Assembly (NCBI GenBank): GCA_038524795.1
Contig: JBCBIJ010000002.1
Span: forward strand, 248,001 to 312,000
Direction of reading: 5' to 3'
DNA length: 64,000 nt
DNA from: CALBPI01 sp038524795
GTDB taxonomy: Bacteria; Pseudomonadota; Gammaproteobacteria; Steroidobacterales; Woeseiaceae
The position numbers and the translations under genes are program-made. Below the pieces are notes generated by a model, which searched no databases, had not been told where the DNA came from, and saw nothing but the letters and a program-made list of their open reading frames with translations. Below are positions 40,436 through 48,613 of this stretch, in pieces (the stretch's first letter is position 1; every line of letters begins with the position of its first letter).

Positions 40436-42868
40436 CTAGTGCGCTGTCACGGTGCGCTTTGCATCGCCCTTCGACGATTGCTTCTTCGCCTTGTCGCCAT
40501 CCTTGCCAACAGGTATCGGCATGTGCTGCAACGCAACCTGCAGTACCTCATCAATCCACTTCACTGGAACAATCGTCAGTTTATCTTTGATGTTCTTCGG
40601 GATTTCGGCGAGGTCCTTCTCATTCTCTTGCGGAATGACAACGGTGGTAATACCGCCGCGATGCGCAGCCAGCAACTTTTCCTTGAGTCCACCGATGGGC
40701 AACACCTCGCCGCGCAACGTGATTTCGCCCGTCATTGCGACCTCGGAACGCACCGGAATGTCGGTGTAGGCCGACACCAAAGCCGTGCACATTCCCACGC
40801 CCGCGCTCGGACCATCCTTGGGTGTTGCGCCTTCCGGAACGTGAATATGGACGTCCGTTGACTGGTGGAACTCGCCCTCGAGACCCAATAGCTCACTGCG
40901 GCTGCGAACCACGGTCATCGCTGCCTGGATCGACTCCTGCATCACATCACCGAGCTGACCCGTGTGCAGCAGCTTGCCTTTACCCGACACCGTTGTCGCT
41001 TCGATGGTCAGCAATTCGCCACCCACCTGCGTCCAGGCGAGCCCGGTGACCTGGCCGACCTGGTCACTCTGCTCCGCCTTGCCGTAGCGGTGACGACGCA
41101 CACCCAGGTACTTCTCGAGACTCTTGGGCGTGATGCGAACCTGTTTCGTCCGCTTTTCCAGCAGCAGTTTCTTGACGGCCTTACGGCAGAGCTTCGCGAT
41201 CTCACGTTCGAGATTACGAACACCCGCTTCACGCGTGTAGTGACGAATGATGTCGAGCAGCGTTTGCCGCGACACGCCGATCTCTTTTTCCTTGAGACCG
41301 TTCTCTCGGATCTGCTTGGGCAGCAGGTACCGCTCCGCGATCGCAAGCTTCTCATCTTCGGTGTAACCCGGGATGCGAATCACTTCCATGCGGTCGAGCA
41401 GCGGTTCGGGAATGTTCATGCTGTTCGCGGTGCACACGAACATGACGTCTGACAGATCGAGATCCACTTCGAGGTAGTGGTCGTTGAACGCCGAATTCTG
41501 TTCAGGGTCGAGCACCTCGAGCAGCGCCGAAGACGGGTCGCCACGAAAATCCATGGCCATTTTGTCGATCTCGTCGAGCAGGAACAGCGGATTGCCATTC
41601 TTCACCTTGGCCAGGTTTTGCACGACCTTGCCCGGCATCGAGCCGATGTAGGTTCGACGGTGACCACGGATCTCGGCTTCGTCACGCACGCCGCCCAGCG
41701 ACATGCGCGCAAACTTGCGATTCGTCGCACGCGCGATGCTCTTGCCCAGCGACGTTTTGCCAACGCCCGGCGGCCCCACGAGGCAGAGGATGGGGCCTTT
41801 GAGTTTCTTCACGCGCTGCTGCACGGCCAGGTACTCAAGAATGCGTTCCTTGACCTTTTCAAGCCCGTAATGATCGGCCTCAAGCACGTCCTCGGCCTTG
41901 CTCAGGTCGCGCACGACCTTGCTGCGCTGCTTCCACGGCACCTTCACGAGCCAGTCGACGTAGTTGCGAACCACGGTCGCCTCGGCCGACATCGGTGACA
42001 TGAGCTTGAGCTTGTTGAGTTCGGAGCGCGCCTTCTCGAGCGCCTCCTGCGGCATGCCCGACTCTTCGACCTTCTTCTCGAGCTCGGCCGTTTCGTTGGG
42101 TGCCTCGTCCATTTCGCCCAGTTCTTTCTGAATGGCCTTCATCTGCTCATTCAGGTAGTACTCGCGCTGGCTTTTTTCCATCTGCTGTTTGACGCGACCG
42201 CGGATGCGTTTCTCAATCTGCAGGAGATCGATCTCGCCTTCGATCATCGACAGCACCGTTTCGAGGCGGCCCTTGATGTCGCCAATCTCAAGGATCTTCT
42301 GCTTGTCGCCCAGCTTGAGCGCCATGTGGGCGGCCACGGTATCGGCCAGGCGACCTGGCTGCTCGATACCCGACAGCGAGGTCAGGATCTCGGGCGGCAC
42401 CTTTTTGTTGAGTTTTACGTAGTGCTCGAACTGCGTGATGATCGAGCGCGTGAGCACGTCGACCTCGCGTTCATCGAAGCGGTCCTCTTCCTCGAGCACT
42501 GTGATCTCGGCCGCGTAATGCGGGCCCGGGTGCAGCGCATCGATCTGGGCGCGTGAACCGCCCTCGACGAGCACTTTCACGGTGCCGTCGGGCATTTTCA
42601 GGAGCTGCAGAATCGTGGCAAGTGTGCCGATCTCATAAAGATCCGCTGGCTGCGGGTCTTCAAGCTCCGCGCTGCGTTGGGCGACGAGCAGAATTTCCTT
42701 GCCTGCGTCCATAGCCAGGTCTAAAGCGACCTTGCTCTTCTCGCGGCCCACGAACAACGGAATAACCATATGCGGATACACGACCACATCGCGCAAAGGC
42801 AGCACGGGGATCAGGGATCGCTGGTCGTCGTTGAACAGGCTATCGGTCTGGGAGTCGCTCACGGGCAC
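40436..42868 (-). CDS. lon: ATP-dependent protease Lon
   Basis: An 810-residue cytoplasmic protease that degrades misfolded and regulatory proteins. N-terminal substrate domain ('LPLRDVVVYPHMVIPLFVGR'), coiled coil near 200-290, AAA+ module with Walker A 'GPPGVGKTSLGKSIA' and Walker B 'LFLLDEIDKM', and the C-terminal protease domain with catalytic Ser in 'PKDGPSAG' and Lys in 'GGLKEKLLAAHRGG'. The start is GTG 42868 with AGAGG upstream; a second GTG two codons in is possible. A sigma-32-type promoter lies 57 to 84 bases upstream. It follows clpX in the usual order. Confidence 0.97.
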   Translation of the reverse strand: MPVSDSQTDSLFNDDQRSLIPVLPLRDVVVYPHMVIPLFVGREKSKVALDLAMDAGKEILLVAQRSAELEDPQPADLYEIGTLATILQLLKMPDGTVKVLVEGGSRAQIDALHPGPHYAAEITVLEEEDRFDEREVDVLTRSIITQFEHYVKLNKKVPPEILTSLSGIEQPGRLADTVAAHMALKLGDKQKILEIGDIKGRLETVLSMIEGEIDLLQIEKRIRGRVKQQMEKSQREYYLNEQMKAIQKELGEMDEAPNETAELEKKVEESGMPQEALEKARSELNKLKLMSPMSAEATVVRNYVDWLVKVPWKQRSKVVRDLSKAEDVLEADHYGLEKVKERILEYLAVQQRVKKLKGPILCLVGPPGVGKTSLGKSIARATNRKFARMSLGGVRDEAEIRGHRRTYIGSMPGKVVQNLAKVKNGNPLFLLDEIDKMAMDFRGDPSSALLEVLDPEQNSAFNDHYLEVDLDLSDVMFVCTANSMNIPEPLLDRMEVIRIPGYTEDEKLAIAERYLLPKQIRENGLKEKEIGVSRQTLLDIIRHYTREAGVRNLEREIAKLCRKAVKKLLLEKRTKQVRITPKSLEKYLGVRRHRYGKAEQSDQVGQVTGLAWTQVGGELLTIEATTVSGKGKLLHTGQLGDVMQESIQAAMTVVRSRSELLGLEGEFHQSTDVHIHVPEGATPKDGPSAGVGMCTALVSAYTDIPVRSEVAMTGEITLRGEVLPIGGLKEKLLAAHRGGITTVVIPQENEKDLAEIPKNIKDKLTIVPVKWIDEVLQVALQHMPIPVGKDGDKAKKQSSKGDAKRTVTAH

Positions 42869-42924
42869 GGACCTCTGTAATCAGGCGGGGACAGCGGCAA
42901 CGGGTTTGCCCCGTCACAGGTTCG

Positions 42925-42952
42925 AGATGGGGGGCGCGATGCCCGTTTCAAG
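42925..42952 (-). promoter_or_regulatory. Sigma-32 (heat-shock) promoter of lon
   Basis: On the minus strand CTTGAAA (42946-42952), a 13-base spacer, and CCCCATCT (42925-42932). Both boxes match the RpoH consensus (CTTGAAA, CCCCATNT) at every defined base, and the spacing is in the accepted range. Transcription would start about 50 bases before the lon GTG. It predicts heat induction of lon, as in E. coli. Confidence 0.85.
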
Positions 42953-43000
42953 CGCTGTAGCGCCAACGGGGGCAAGCGCACCCCGTGCTCGCGGTCGCGA

Positions 43001-44299
43001 TCAGTCCGAACCCGTCGGCCGCGGCTCGTCGACGCTCGCAGTATCGTCCGACTCGTAGATGATGTAGGGCGCGGTCTCGCCCACCACCACGGCCTCGTCG
43101 ACAACCACCTTGGACGCGTTGGTTGCCGAGGGCAATTCGTACATCGTGTCGAGCAGCACGTTCTCGAGAATCGTGCGCAAACCGCGTGCGCCCGTCTTGC
43201 GCTCCATGGCCTTGCGGGCCACGCCACGCAGGGCGTCGGGACGGAACTCGAGCTCAACCCCTTCCATTTCGAACAGCTTGCGATATTGCTTGGTCAGCGC
43301 GTTGCGCGGCTCCTGCAAGATCGTGACCAGTGCGTCCTCGTCCAGCTCCTCGAGCGTGGCCACCACAGGCAGCCTGCCGACAAACTCAGGGATCAGGCCG
43401 AACTTGATCAGGTCTTCGGGTTCGACGTCGTGCAACAGCTCACCGATGACGCCTTCGTCTTCGGAGTTCTTTACTTCGGCGACAAAGCCGATGCCACTCT
43501 TGGTTGAGCGGTTGCGGATGATCTTCTCAAGACCTGCGAAGGCGCCACCACAGATGAACAGGATGTTCGAGGTGTCGACCTGCAGGAACTCCTGCTGCGG
43601 GTGCTTGCGGCCACCCTGTGGGGGCACGGATGCGACCGTTCCTTCGATCAACTTGAGCAGTGCCTGCTGAACGCCTTCGCCGGACACGTCACGCGTAATC
43701 GAGGGGTTGTCCGACTTGCGAGAGATCTTGTCGATCTCATCGATGTAGACGATACCGGTCTGCGCTTTCTCGACGTCGTAGTCGCACTTCTGAAGCAACT
43801 TCTGAATGATGTTCTCGACGTCTTCGCCGACGTAACCCGCCTCGGTCAATGTCGTGGCGTCTGCAATCGTGAAGGGCACATTGAGAAGACGTGCCAGCGT
43901 CTCAGCCAGCAGCGTCTTGCCGCAGCCCGTCGGGCCCACGAGCAGGATATTGCTCTTGGCGAGTTCCACGTCGTCCTTGCCACGCTCGGCACGGCTTTCC
44001 AGGCGCTTGTAGTGGTTGTACACGGCAACCGACAGCACGCGCTTTGCACGCGCCTGGCCGATAACATAGTCATCGAGGGTGGCATTGATTTCGGCCGGCT
44101 TGGGCAGTTTGCGGTGGCCGAGCTCAGAGCTCTCCTCGAGCTCCTCGCGGATGATGTCGTTGCAGAGCTCTACGCATTCATCACAGATGAACACGGACGG
44201 GCCCGCAATAAGCTTGCGCACCTCGTGCTGGCTCTTACCGCAAAACGAGCAGTACAAGAGCTTGCTATCGTCATTTTTGCCGCGCTTTTCGTCTGACAT
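43001..44299 (-). CDS. clpX: ATP-dependent Clp protease ATP-binding subunit ClpX
   Basis: A 432-residue unfoldase partner of ClpP. N-terminal zinc domain with four cysteines ('YCSFCGKSQ' and 'FICDECVELC'), Walker A 'GPTGCGKTLLAE', Walker B 'VYIDEIDKI', pore loop 'GYVGEDVEN', and the ClpP-docking 'GIGF' loop. It lies 134 bases after clpP, with its own candidate promoter at 44352-44381. Confidence 0.97.
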   Translation of the reverse strand: MSDEKRGKNDDSKLLYCSFCGKSQHEVRKLIAGPSVFICDECVELCNDIIREELEESSELGHRKLPKPAEINATLDDYVIGQARAKRVLSVAVYNHYKRLESRAERGKDDVELAKSNILLVGPTGCGKTLLAETLARLLNVPFTIADATTLTEAGYVGEDVENIIQKLLQKCDYDVEKAQTGIVYIDEIDKISRKSDNPSITRDVSGEGVQQALLKLIEGTVASVPPQGGRKHPQQEFLQVDTSNILFICGGAFAGLEKIIRNRSTKSGIGFVAEVKNSEDEGVIGELLHDVEPEDLIKFGLIPEFVGRLPVVATLEELDEDALVTILQEPRNALTKQYRKLFEMEGVELEFRPDALRGVARKAMERKTGARGLRTILENVLLDTMYELPSATNASKVVVDEAVVVGETAPYIIYESDDTASVDEPRPTGSD

Positions 44300-44351
44300 C
44301 CTTAACCCTTTTGCCGGCCTTGTCCCTCGAAGAGACCGGATTTATGACCGT

Positions 44352-44381
44352 TATATAACACGCGGCCCAAGGCCGCGGCAA
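44352..44381 (-). promoter_or_regulatory. Candidate clpX promoter
   Basis: On the minus strand TTGCCG (44376-44381), an 18-base spacer, and TATATA (44352-44357; TTATAT with a 17-base spacer also works). The -10 lies in a 10-bp palindrome GTTATATAAC (44350-44359), and the spacer holds a CGCGGCC/GGCCGCG inverted repeat. Confidence 0.55.
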
Positions 44382-44387
44382 AATTCC

Positions 44388-44401
44388 CGCGGGGCCCCGC
44401 G
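44388..44401 (-). terminator. Palindromic GC hairpin between clpP and clpX
   Basis: CGCGGGG/CCCCGCG is a 14-bp perfect palindrome, followed on the minus strand a few bases later by TTTT. It lies 33 bases after the clpP stop and just before the clpX promoter. It may end or reduce clpP transcription so that clpX depends on its own promoter. Confidence 0.45.
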
Positions 44402-44433
44402 AACTGCGTCACGGAAGCCCGCCCGGGCACGGG

Positions 44434-45057
44434 TCATTCCGCGTTCGACAAGGCCGCAGGTCGCGACTCGAGAACCGTGTCGATGAGGCCGTATTCCTGT
44501 GCGGCCGCACTACTCATGAAATTGTCGCGCTCGGTGTCTTTTTGCACCTGCTCCACGGTTTGACCCGTGTGCTTGGCCATAATTTCGTTGAGTCGCTTCT
44601 TCATTTCGAGAATTTCGCGGGCATGGATGTCGATGTCCGTTGCCTGGCCCGAGAAACCGGCACTGGGCTGATGGATCATCATGCGCGAGTGCGGCAGCGC
44701 ATAACGCTTGCCCTCAGCGCCACCGCAGAGCAGCAAAGCGCCCATGCTGGCGGCCTGCCCCACGCAGATCGTCGATACATCACACTTGATGAATTGCATC
44801 GTGTCGTAGATGGCGAGACCGGCGGTCACGGCGCCACCCGGCGAGTTGATGTAGAAGTGGATGTCCTTATCGGGGTTCTCCGACTCCAGAAACAGGAGCT
44901 GGGCCACGATGAGATTGGCCATGTGGTCTTCGACCGGGCCCACCATGAACAGCACGCGCTCCTTCAGCAGGCGCGAGTAAATGTCATAGGAGCGTTCGCC
45001 GCGTGCCGTCTGTTCGACGACCATGGGCACGAGGTTCAATGCTGTCGGTGTTGTCAA
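44434..45057 (-). CDS. clpP: ATP-dependent Clp protease proteolytic subunit
   Basis: A 207-residue serine protease subunit. The catalytic triad is visible: Ser104 in 'GQAASMGALLL', His129 in 'MMIHQPSAG', Asp178 in 'TERDNFMS'. The start was set at TTG 45057: it gives the family N-terminus 'MTTPTALNLVPMVVEQT', the E. coli length, and has GGAG seven bases upstream. The upstream GTG at 45090 overlaps a likely -10 element. It works with clpX downstream and follows tig. Confidence 0.96.
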   Translation of the reverse strand: MTTPTALNLVPMVVEQTARGERSYDIYSRLLKERVLFMVGPVEDHMANLIVAQLLFLESENPDKDIHFYINSPGGAVTAGLAIYDTMQFIKCDVSTICVGQAASMGALLLCGGAEGKRYALPHSRMMIHQPSAGFSGQATDIDIHAREILEMKKRLNEIMAKHTGQTVEQVQKDTERDNFMSSAAAQEYGLIDTVLESRPAALSNAE

Positions 45058-45088
45058 TGCACTCTCCGGGTTCGCATCGTGCGGTCTC

Positions 45089-45094
45089 ACTATA
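45089..45094 (-). promoter_or_regulatory. Candidate -10 element for clpP
   Basis: TATAGT on the minus strand, 32 bases before the TTG start. The best -35 is weak (TGGTCG, 18 bases further). It supports the downstream start codon, since the GTG at 45090 would then not be transcribed. Confidence 0.35.
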
Positions 45095-45147
45095 CCGTTG
45101 TGTCGACAATGGCGACCAGTGGCGTGATCCGCACCGCGAGGGGCTGT

Positions 45148-46440
45148 TTACCTTGCGTCCATGTAGTCCTTGAACGCGATCGTTTCCGGTTTGTCGGTGC
45201 CCTTGGTCCGCAACGCCTCTATGGCCTGATCCTCGAGCACCATCGGTTCAATCTGTTGAAGGAACTTGGGGTCGGATAAGTAGTTTGCAACCAGGCCGTC
45301 GCTGTCGTCGTAGCCGGCAAACAATTCACGCATCTTGGCCTCGACGCGATTGCGCTCGACCGTGATGCCTTCTTCGCGAATGAACGCCTGCACCAGCAGG
45401 CTGACCTGCACCCGGCGCTCAGCACCCGGCAGGAAGTTGTCCGCCGGCGGGGCTTCTGCGGGATCCGTGACGCCCAGCTGGCGCATCGCTTCCTGCTGCA
45501 TCGTCTGGGATTCTTCGCGGACCAGTGACTGCGGCACTTCAAGCGGGTTGTGCGTCAGGAGCTGATCGAGCACCTGCTGCTTGATGTCGGCACGGCGCTT
45601 TGTGGCCAGTTCGATGGCCATGTTCTCGCTCGCTTCCTTGCGCAGCTGCTCGAGATCTCCCGACTCGACGCCAAAACCCTTGACGAAATCCTCATCAATC
45701 TCGGGCAGTACCTTTTCACTGACCGACTGGACGAGCGCCTTAAATTCGGCCGTCTTGCCCGCGAGCTCCTCTGCCGGGTAGTCATCGGGGTAGGACACAT
45801 CAAAGCTGCGCTCATCGCCCGCCTTGGCACCCGCAAGACCTTTATCAAAGTCGGGCAGCATCTGACCGCCACCCAGCACCACGGGCACGTTCTTGCCGCT
45901 GCCATTCTCGATCGGTTCGCCGTCGAGGAAGCCGTCGAAATCGACCAGCGCCTGGTCACCCTCAGCCGCGGCGCGGTCTACAGGTTCCCAGCTTGCGCGT
46001 TGCTCACGCAGGCTTTCGAGCATACGGTCGATGTCCGCGTCGTCGATGTCGACCTCGGGAACGCGCACCTCAATCTTGTCGAGATCCTTGAGCGTAACCT
46101 CGGGAAACACCTCGAACACGGCCGTGTACGTGAAATCCTGACCTTCCGTCGCCTCTTCGGCTTCGATGCTCGGGTTGCTCGCTGGAGTGAGCTGCTCCTG
46201 CTGGATGGCCTCGGCGTAGCTCGACTGCATGAGCTCCGTGATGACTTCCTGGCGGACCTGCGGTCCGTAGCGCTTGCGAATGACCTTGGCCGGCACCTTG
46301 CCCGGGCGGAACCCTTCCATCCGTGCCGTGCGACCCACGCGCTTCAAACGCTCATTGATCTGAGCATCAATCTGCTGGGCCGGAACCTGAACTTTCATAC
46401 GGCGCTCCAGTGCGCCGCTGGTCTCTACAGAAACCTGCAT
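45148..46440 (-). CDS. tig: Trigger factor (ribosome-associated chaperone and prolyl isomerase)
   Basis: A 430-residue chaperone at the ribosome exit tunnel. The N-terminal ribosome-binding signature 'GFRPGKVP' is near residue 43, the FKBP-like domain spans about 150-240 ('DQALVDFDGFLDGEPIENGS' and 'GGGQMLPDFDKGL'), and a helical C-terminal cradle follows. The ATG at 46440 with AAGG upstream is preferred over the TTG six codons earlier. It heads the tig-clpP-clpX-lon order and lies 70 bases after tRNA-Leu. Confidence 0.96.
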   Translation of the reverse strand: MQVSVETSGALERRMKVQVPAQQIDAQINERLKRVGRTARMEGFRPGKVPAKVIRKRYGPQVRQEVITELMQSSYAEAIQQEQLTPASNPSIEAEEATEGQDFTYTAVFEVFPEVTLKDLDKIEVRVPEVDIDDADIDRMLESLREQRASWEPVDRAAAEGDQALVDFDGFLDGEPIENGSGKNVPVVLGGGQMLPDFDKGLAGAKAGDERSFDVSYPDDYPAEELAGKTAEFKALVQSVSEKVLPEIDEDFVKGFGVESGDLEQLRKEASENMAIELATKRRADIKQQVLDQLLTHNPLEVPQSLVREESQTMQQEAMRQLGVTDPAEAPPADNFLPGAERRVQVSLLVQAFIREEGITVERNRVEAKMRELFAGYDDSDGLVANYLSDPKFLQQIEPMVLEDQAIEALRTKGTDKPETIAFKDYMDAR

Positions 46441-46509
46441 CTGAGATACCTTCTGCAAAACATTGAAATCACGCCCGATTTGGTCGTGTGAGTATCACTG
46501 AGCGGGAAG

Positions 46510-46594
46510 TGGTGCGAAAGGAGAGACTCGAACTCTCACGGGTTGCCCCACCGGAACCTAAATCCGGCGCGTCTACCAATTCCGCCACTTCCGC
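46510..46594 (-). tRNA. tRNA-Leu (TAG)
   Basis: An 85-nt class II tRNA including CCA with a long variable arm. Acceptor GCGGAAG pairs with CTTTCGC (one G-T pair), anticodon loop TTTAGGT (TAG), T arm with GAGTTCGAGTCTC. It is the last gene of the Pro-Arg-His-Leu cluster, just upstream of tig. Confidence 0.96.
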
Positions 46595-46684
46595 AACGCC
46601 CGCCATCGGATCAGCCGGCAATTATAGCAACTCACTCACCCGCTTGGGGCGAATGTTGCACGGCAACAAGAATAGGGACCCAAC

Positions 46685-46704
46685 ATCACAACCCGGGCTC
46701 TACC
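46685..46704 (-). pseudogene. tRNA-His-like fragment, same strand (D loop to anticodon)
   Basis: Read on the minus strand these 20 bases match the D-loop to anticodon-loop part of tRNA-His at 46830-46850 with a single missing base. There is no acceptor or T arm around it. It is probably a remnant of a duplicated, decayed tRNA. The 197-base gap between tRNA-Leu and tRNA-His contains only this and the next fragment. Confidence 0.6.
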
Positions 46705-46742
46705 TTGCCACTGCGCGGCCCCGCCACGCCCTGTTGTCCATG

Positions 46743-46770
46743 GGTGGGCGTAGCTCAGTTGCCAGAGCCC
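46743..46770 (+). pseudogene. tRNA-His 5'-half fragment in inverted orientation
   Basis: Bases 46743-46761 on the plus strand are identical to the first 19 bases of tRNA-His (from G-1 to the D loop), which is encoded on the other strand at 46850-46868. AGAGCCC at 46764-46770 continues the match. In the tRNA transcript this segment is therefore complementary to the tRNA-His 5' half. Confidence 0.7.
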
Positions 46771-46791
46771 GGTTGAGGATGTCTGAAAGAA

Positions 46792-46868
46792 TGGGGTGGA
46801 CGATGGGACTCGAACCCACGACGACCGGGATCACAACCCGGGGCTCTACCAACTGAGCTACGCCCACC
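46792..46868 (-). tRNA. tRNA-His (GTG)
   Basis: A 77-nt gene including the extra G-1 and CCA. Acceptor GTGGGCG pairs with CGTCCAC (one G-T pair), G-1 faces C73, anticodon loop TTGTGAT (GTG), T arm GTGGGTTCGAGTCCCAT. The downstream spacer carries the two tRNA-like fragments. Confidence 0.96.
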
Positions 46869-46889
46869 ATAGTGGCATTCCATCGGGGC

Positions 46890-46966
<77 letters not shown>

Positions 46967-47005
46967 ATCCGGGACGCCTTGCAGACCCGCGGTCCAGCGG
47001 GGTGA

Positions 47006-47082
47006 TGGTCGGGGCAGAGAGATTTGAACTCCCGACCCTCTGCTCCCAAAGCAGATGCGCTACCAGACTGCGCCATGCCCCG
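47006..47082 (-). tRNA. tRNA-Pro (TGG)
   Basis: A 77-nt gene including CCA. Acceptor CGGGGCA/TGCCCCG, anticodon loop TTTGGGA (TGG), T arm GGGAGTTCAAATCTCT. It is the first gene of the cluster, about 50 bases after a strong promoter. E. coli has the same four specificities clustered (argX-hisR-leuT-proM) in a different order. Confidence 0.97.
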
Positions 47083-47133
47083 AGTGACAGCTCCGATTGC
47101 GACGCGGCCTGTACGACCCGCTTCGCGAGGCGA

Positions 47134-47162
47134 ATCATACGTTTGGCCCCAGGGGCAGTCAA
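47134..47162 (-). promoter_or_regulatory. Sigma-70 promoter of the tRNA Pro-Arg-His-Leu cluster
   Basis: On the minus strand TTGACT (47157-47162), a 17-base spacer and TATGAT (47134-47139). The bases after the -10 (TCGCCTCGCG) are GC-rich, as in discriminators of stable-RNA promoters under stringent control. Confidence 0.8.
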
Positions 47163-47172
47163 CGCGCACGGT

Positions 47173-47201
47173 TTGGGCGCGGCCGCCCCGCTCTGCTATC
47201 G
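47173..47201 (+). promoter_or_regulatory. Weak candidate promoter of the cyclophilin-lpxH pair
   Basis: TTGGGC (47173-47178), a 17-base spacer, CTATCG (47196-47201), 32 bases before the ATG. Spacing is ideal but the boxes are poor matches. Confidence 0.3.
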
Positions 47202-47233
47202 TGCCGCCAGCCCGAGCCTGAAGAGCCCTTCCC

Positions 47234-47881
47234 ATGCGCGCTGCCACCCTGATCGCCCTGTCGCTGACCTGCCTGCCTGCGTCGGCGCAGGAGCTGCCCG
47301 ACCCGCTTGCGGGCTTCCCGCAGGTACTGGTCACCACGAGCCACGGCGAGTTCGTCATTGAACTCGAGGGTCGGCGCGCACCGGTGACTGCGGCACGTTT
47401 CGCCGAACGCGTGCGGGAGGGTTACTACGACGGCACCATCTTTCACCGAGTTATCAAGAATTTCGTCATCCAAGGCGGCGGCCACATGACGGACTACAGC
47501 GCCACACCTGACGTACCCTTGATGATCAATGAGTCCGGCAACGGCCTCAGCAACGAGTTGGGCACCGTGGCCATGGCGCGCGATGAGCCCCCGCACACGG
47601 CCACCACGCAGTTCTACATCAACCTCAAGGACAACACAGCACTCGACCCGCGCTCGGATCGCTGGGGGTACACTGTGTTCGGGCGCGTCACCTCGGGCAT
47701 GGAGACAGTCGAGAAGATCGGCAACATCCCCACGGGCCCGGGCGGTCCGTTCGCCAAGGAGGTACCGGCCGTTCCCGCAATTGTGCGCAACATGCGCATT
47801 CTCACCGACGAGGAAGTGGCCAAGCGCGTGCAGGCGGAGCTCGACGCCGCGCGCGAAGCGTTAGAGGGTGCCACGGACTGA
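47234..47881 (+). CDS. Periplasmic peptidyl-prolyl cis-trans isomerase, cyclophilin type
   Basis: A 215-residue cyclophilin with a signal peptide (first about 19 residues, 'LTCLPASAQ'), so it acts in the periplasm like PpiA. Family residues are clear: 'YYDGTIFHRVIKNFVIQGG' (catalytic Arg in FHRV), 'GTVAMARDEPPHTATTQFYI', and 'YTVFGRVTSGMETVEKI'. The C-terminal tail is Ala/Glu-rich. Its TGA shares a base with the lpxH ATG (TGATG), so the two are coupled. Confidence 0.93.
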   Translation: MRAATLIALSLTCLPASAQELPDPLAGFPQVLVTTSHGEFVIELEGRRAPVTAARFAERVREGYYDGTIFHRVIKNFVIQGGGHMTDYSATPDVPLMINESGNGLSNELGTVAMARDEPPHTATTQFYINLKDNTALDPRSDRWGYTVFGRVTSGMETVEKIGNIPTGPGGPFAKEVPAVPAIVRNMRILTDEEVAKRVQAELDAAREALEGATD

Positions 47882-48606
47882 TGGCGACGCTGTTCATCTC
47901 AGACCTGCACCTGGAACCGACTCGCCCCGACATCGGCGACCAGTTTGAGGCCTTCCTCAAGGGGGAAGCGCGCCACGCCGAGACACTCTACATTCTGGGC
48001 GATCTGTTTGAGGCCTGGATCGGCGACGACGAGCCTGGCCCCTACTACAACCACGTGCAGGACCTGCTTGCCGAGTACAGCGCCACAGGCGTGCGCTGCT
48101 TCTTTATGCACGGCAACCGCGACTTTCTAATCGGCGCCCGGTTTGCCGAGCGCACGGGCTTTGAGGTGCTCGACGACCCCGTGGTTCACGACATTCATGG
48201 CACGTCCGTACTCCTGAGCCATGGCGACCGTTACTGCACCGATGACCACCAGTACCAGGCCGTGCGGCGCATGGTGCGCGATCCAGCCTGGCAGCAGCAG
48301 GTGCTGTCCCTGCCCGTCGAAGCCCGCCGCCAGCTCGCGGGCGACGCACGCGCCGAGTCCAGCGCGGCCAACGCCGACAAGTCGATGGACATCATGGACG
48401 TCAATGCCGAGGCCATTGAATTGGCCCTGACAGAAGCCGGCGTCGACACCCTCCTGCATGGACATACGCACCGACCAGCGGTGCACGACCTCACACTTGC
48501 CGACGGGCGCAAGGCGCGACGCATTGTGCTCGGTGATTGGTACACGCAGGGCAGCGTGGGCCGTTGGACGGCAGACGGCTTCGAACTCGCGGCGTTGCCG
48601 CGATAG
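47881..48606 (+). CDS. lpxH: UDP-2,3-diacylglucosamine diphosphatase LpxH
   Basis: A 241-residue metallophosphoesterase of lipid A synthesis; it cleaves UDP-2,3-diacylglucosamine to lipid X. The metal ligands are in the usual order: 'ISDLHLEP', 'GDLFEAWIGDD', 'HGNRDFLIG', 'LSHGDRYC' and 'LLHGHTHRPAVH'. It is coupled to the upstream cyclophilin, as in many gammaproteobacteria, and converges on miaE. Confidence 0.96.
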   Translation: MATLFISDLHLEPTRPDIGDQFEAFLKGEARHAETLYILGDLFEAWIGDDEPGPYYNHVQDLLAEYSATGVRCFFMHGNRDFLIGARFAERTGFEVLDDPVVHDIHGTSVLLSHGDRYCTDDHQYQAVRRMVRDPAWQQQVLSLPVEARRQLAGDARAESSAANADKSMDIMDVNAEAIELALTEAGVDTLLHGHTHRPAVHDLTLADGRKARRIVLGDWYTQGSVGRWTADGFELAALPR

Positions 48607-48613
48607 GCGGGTC

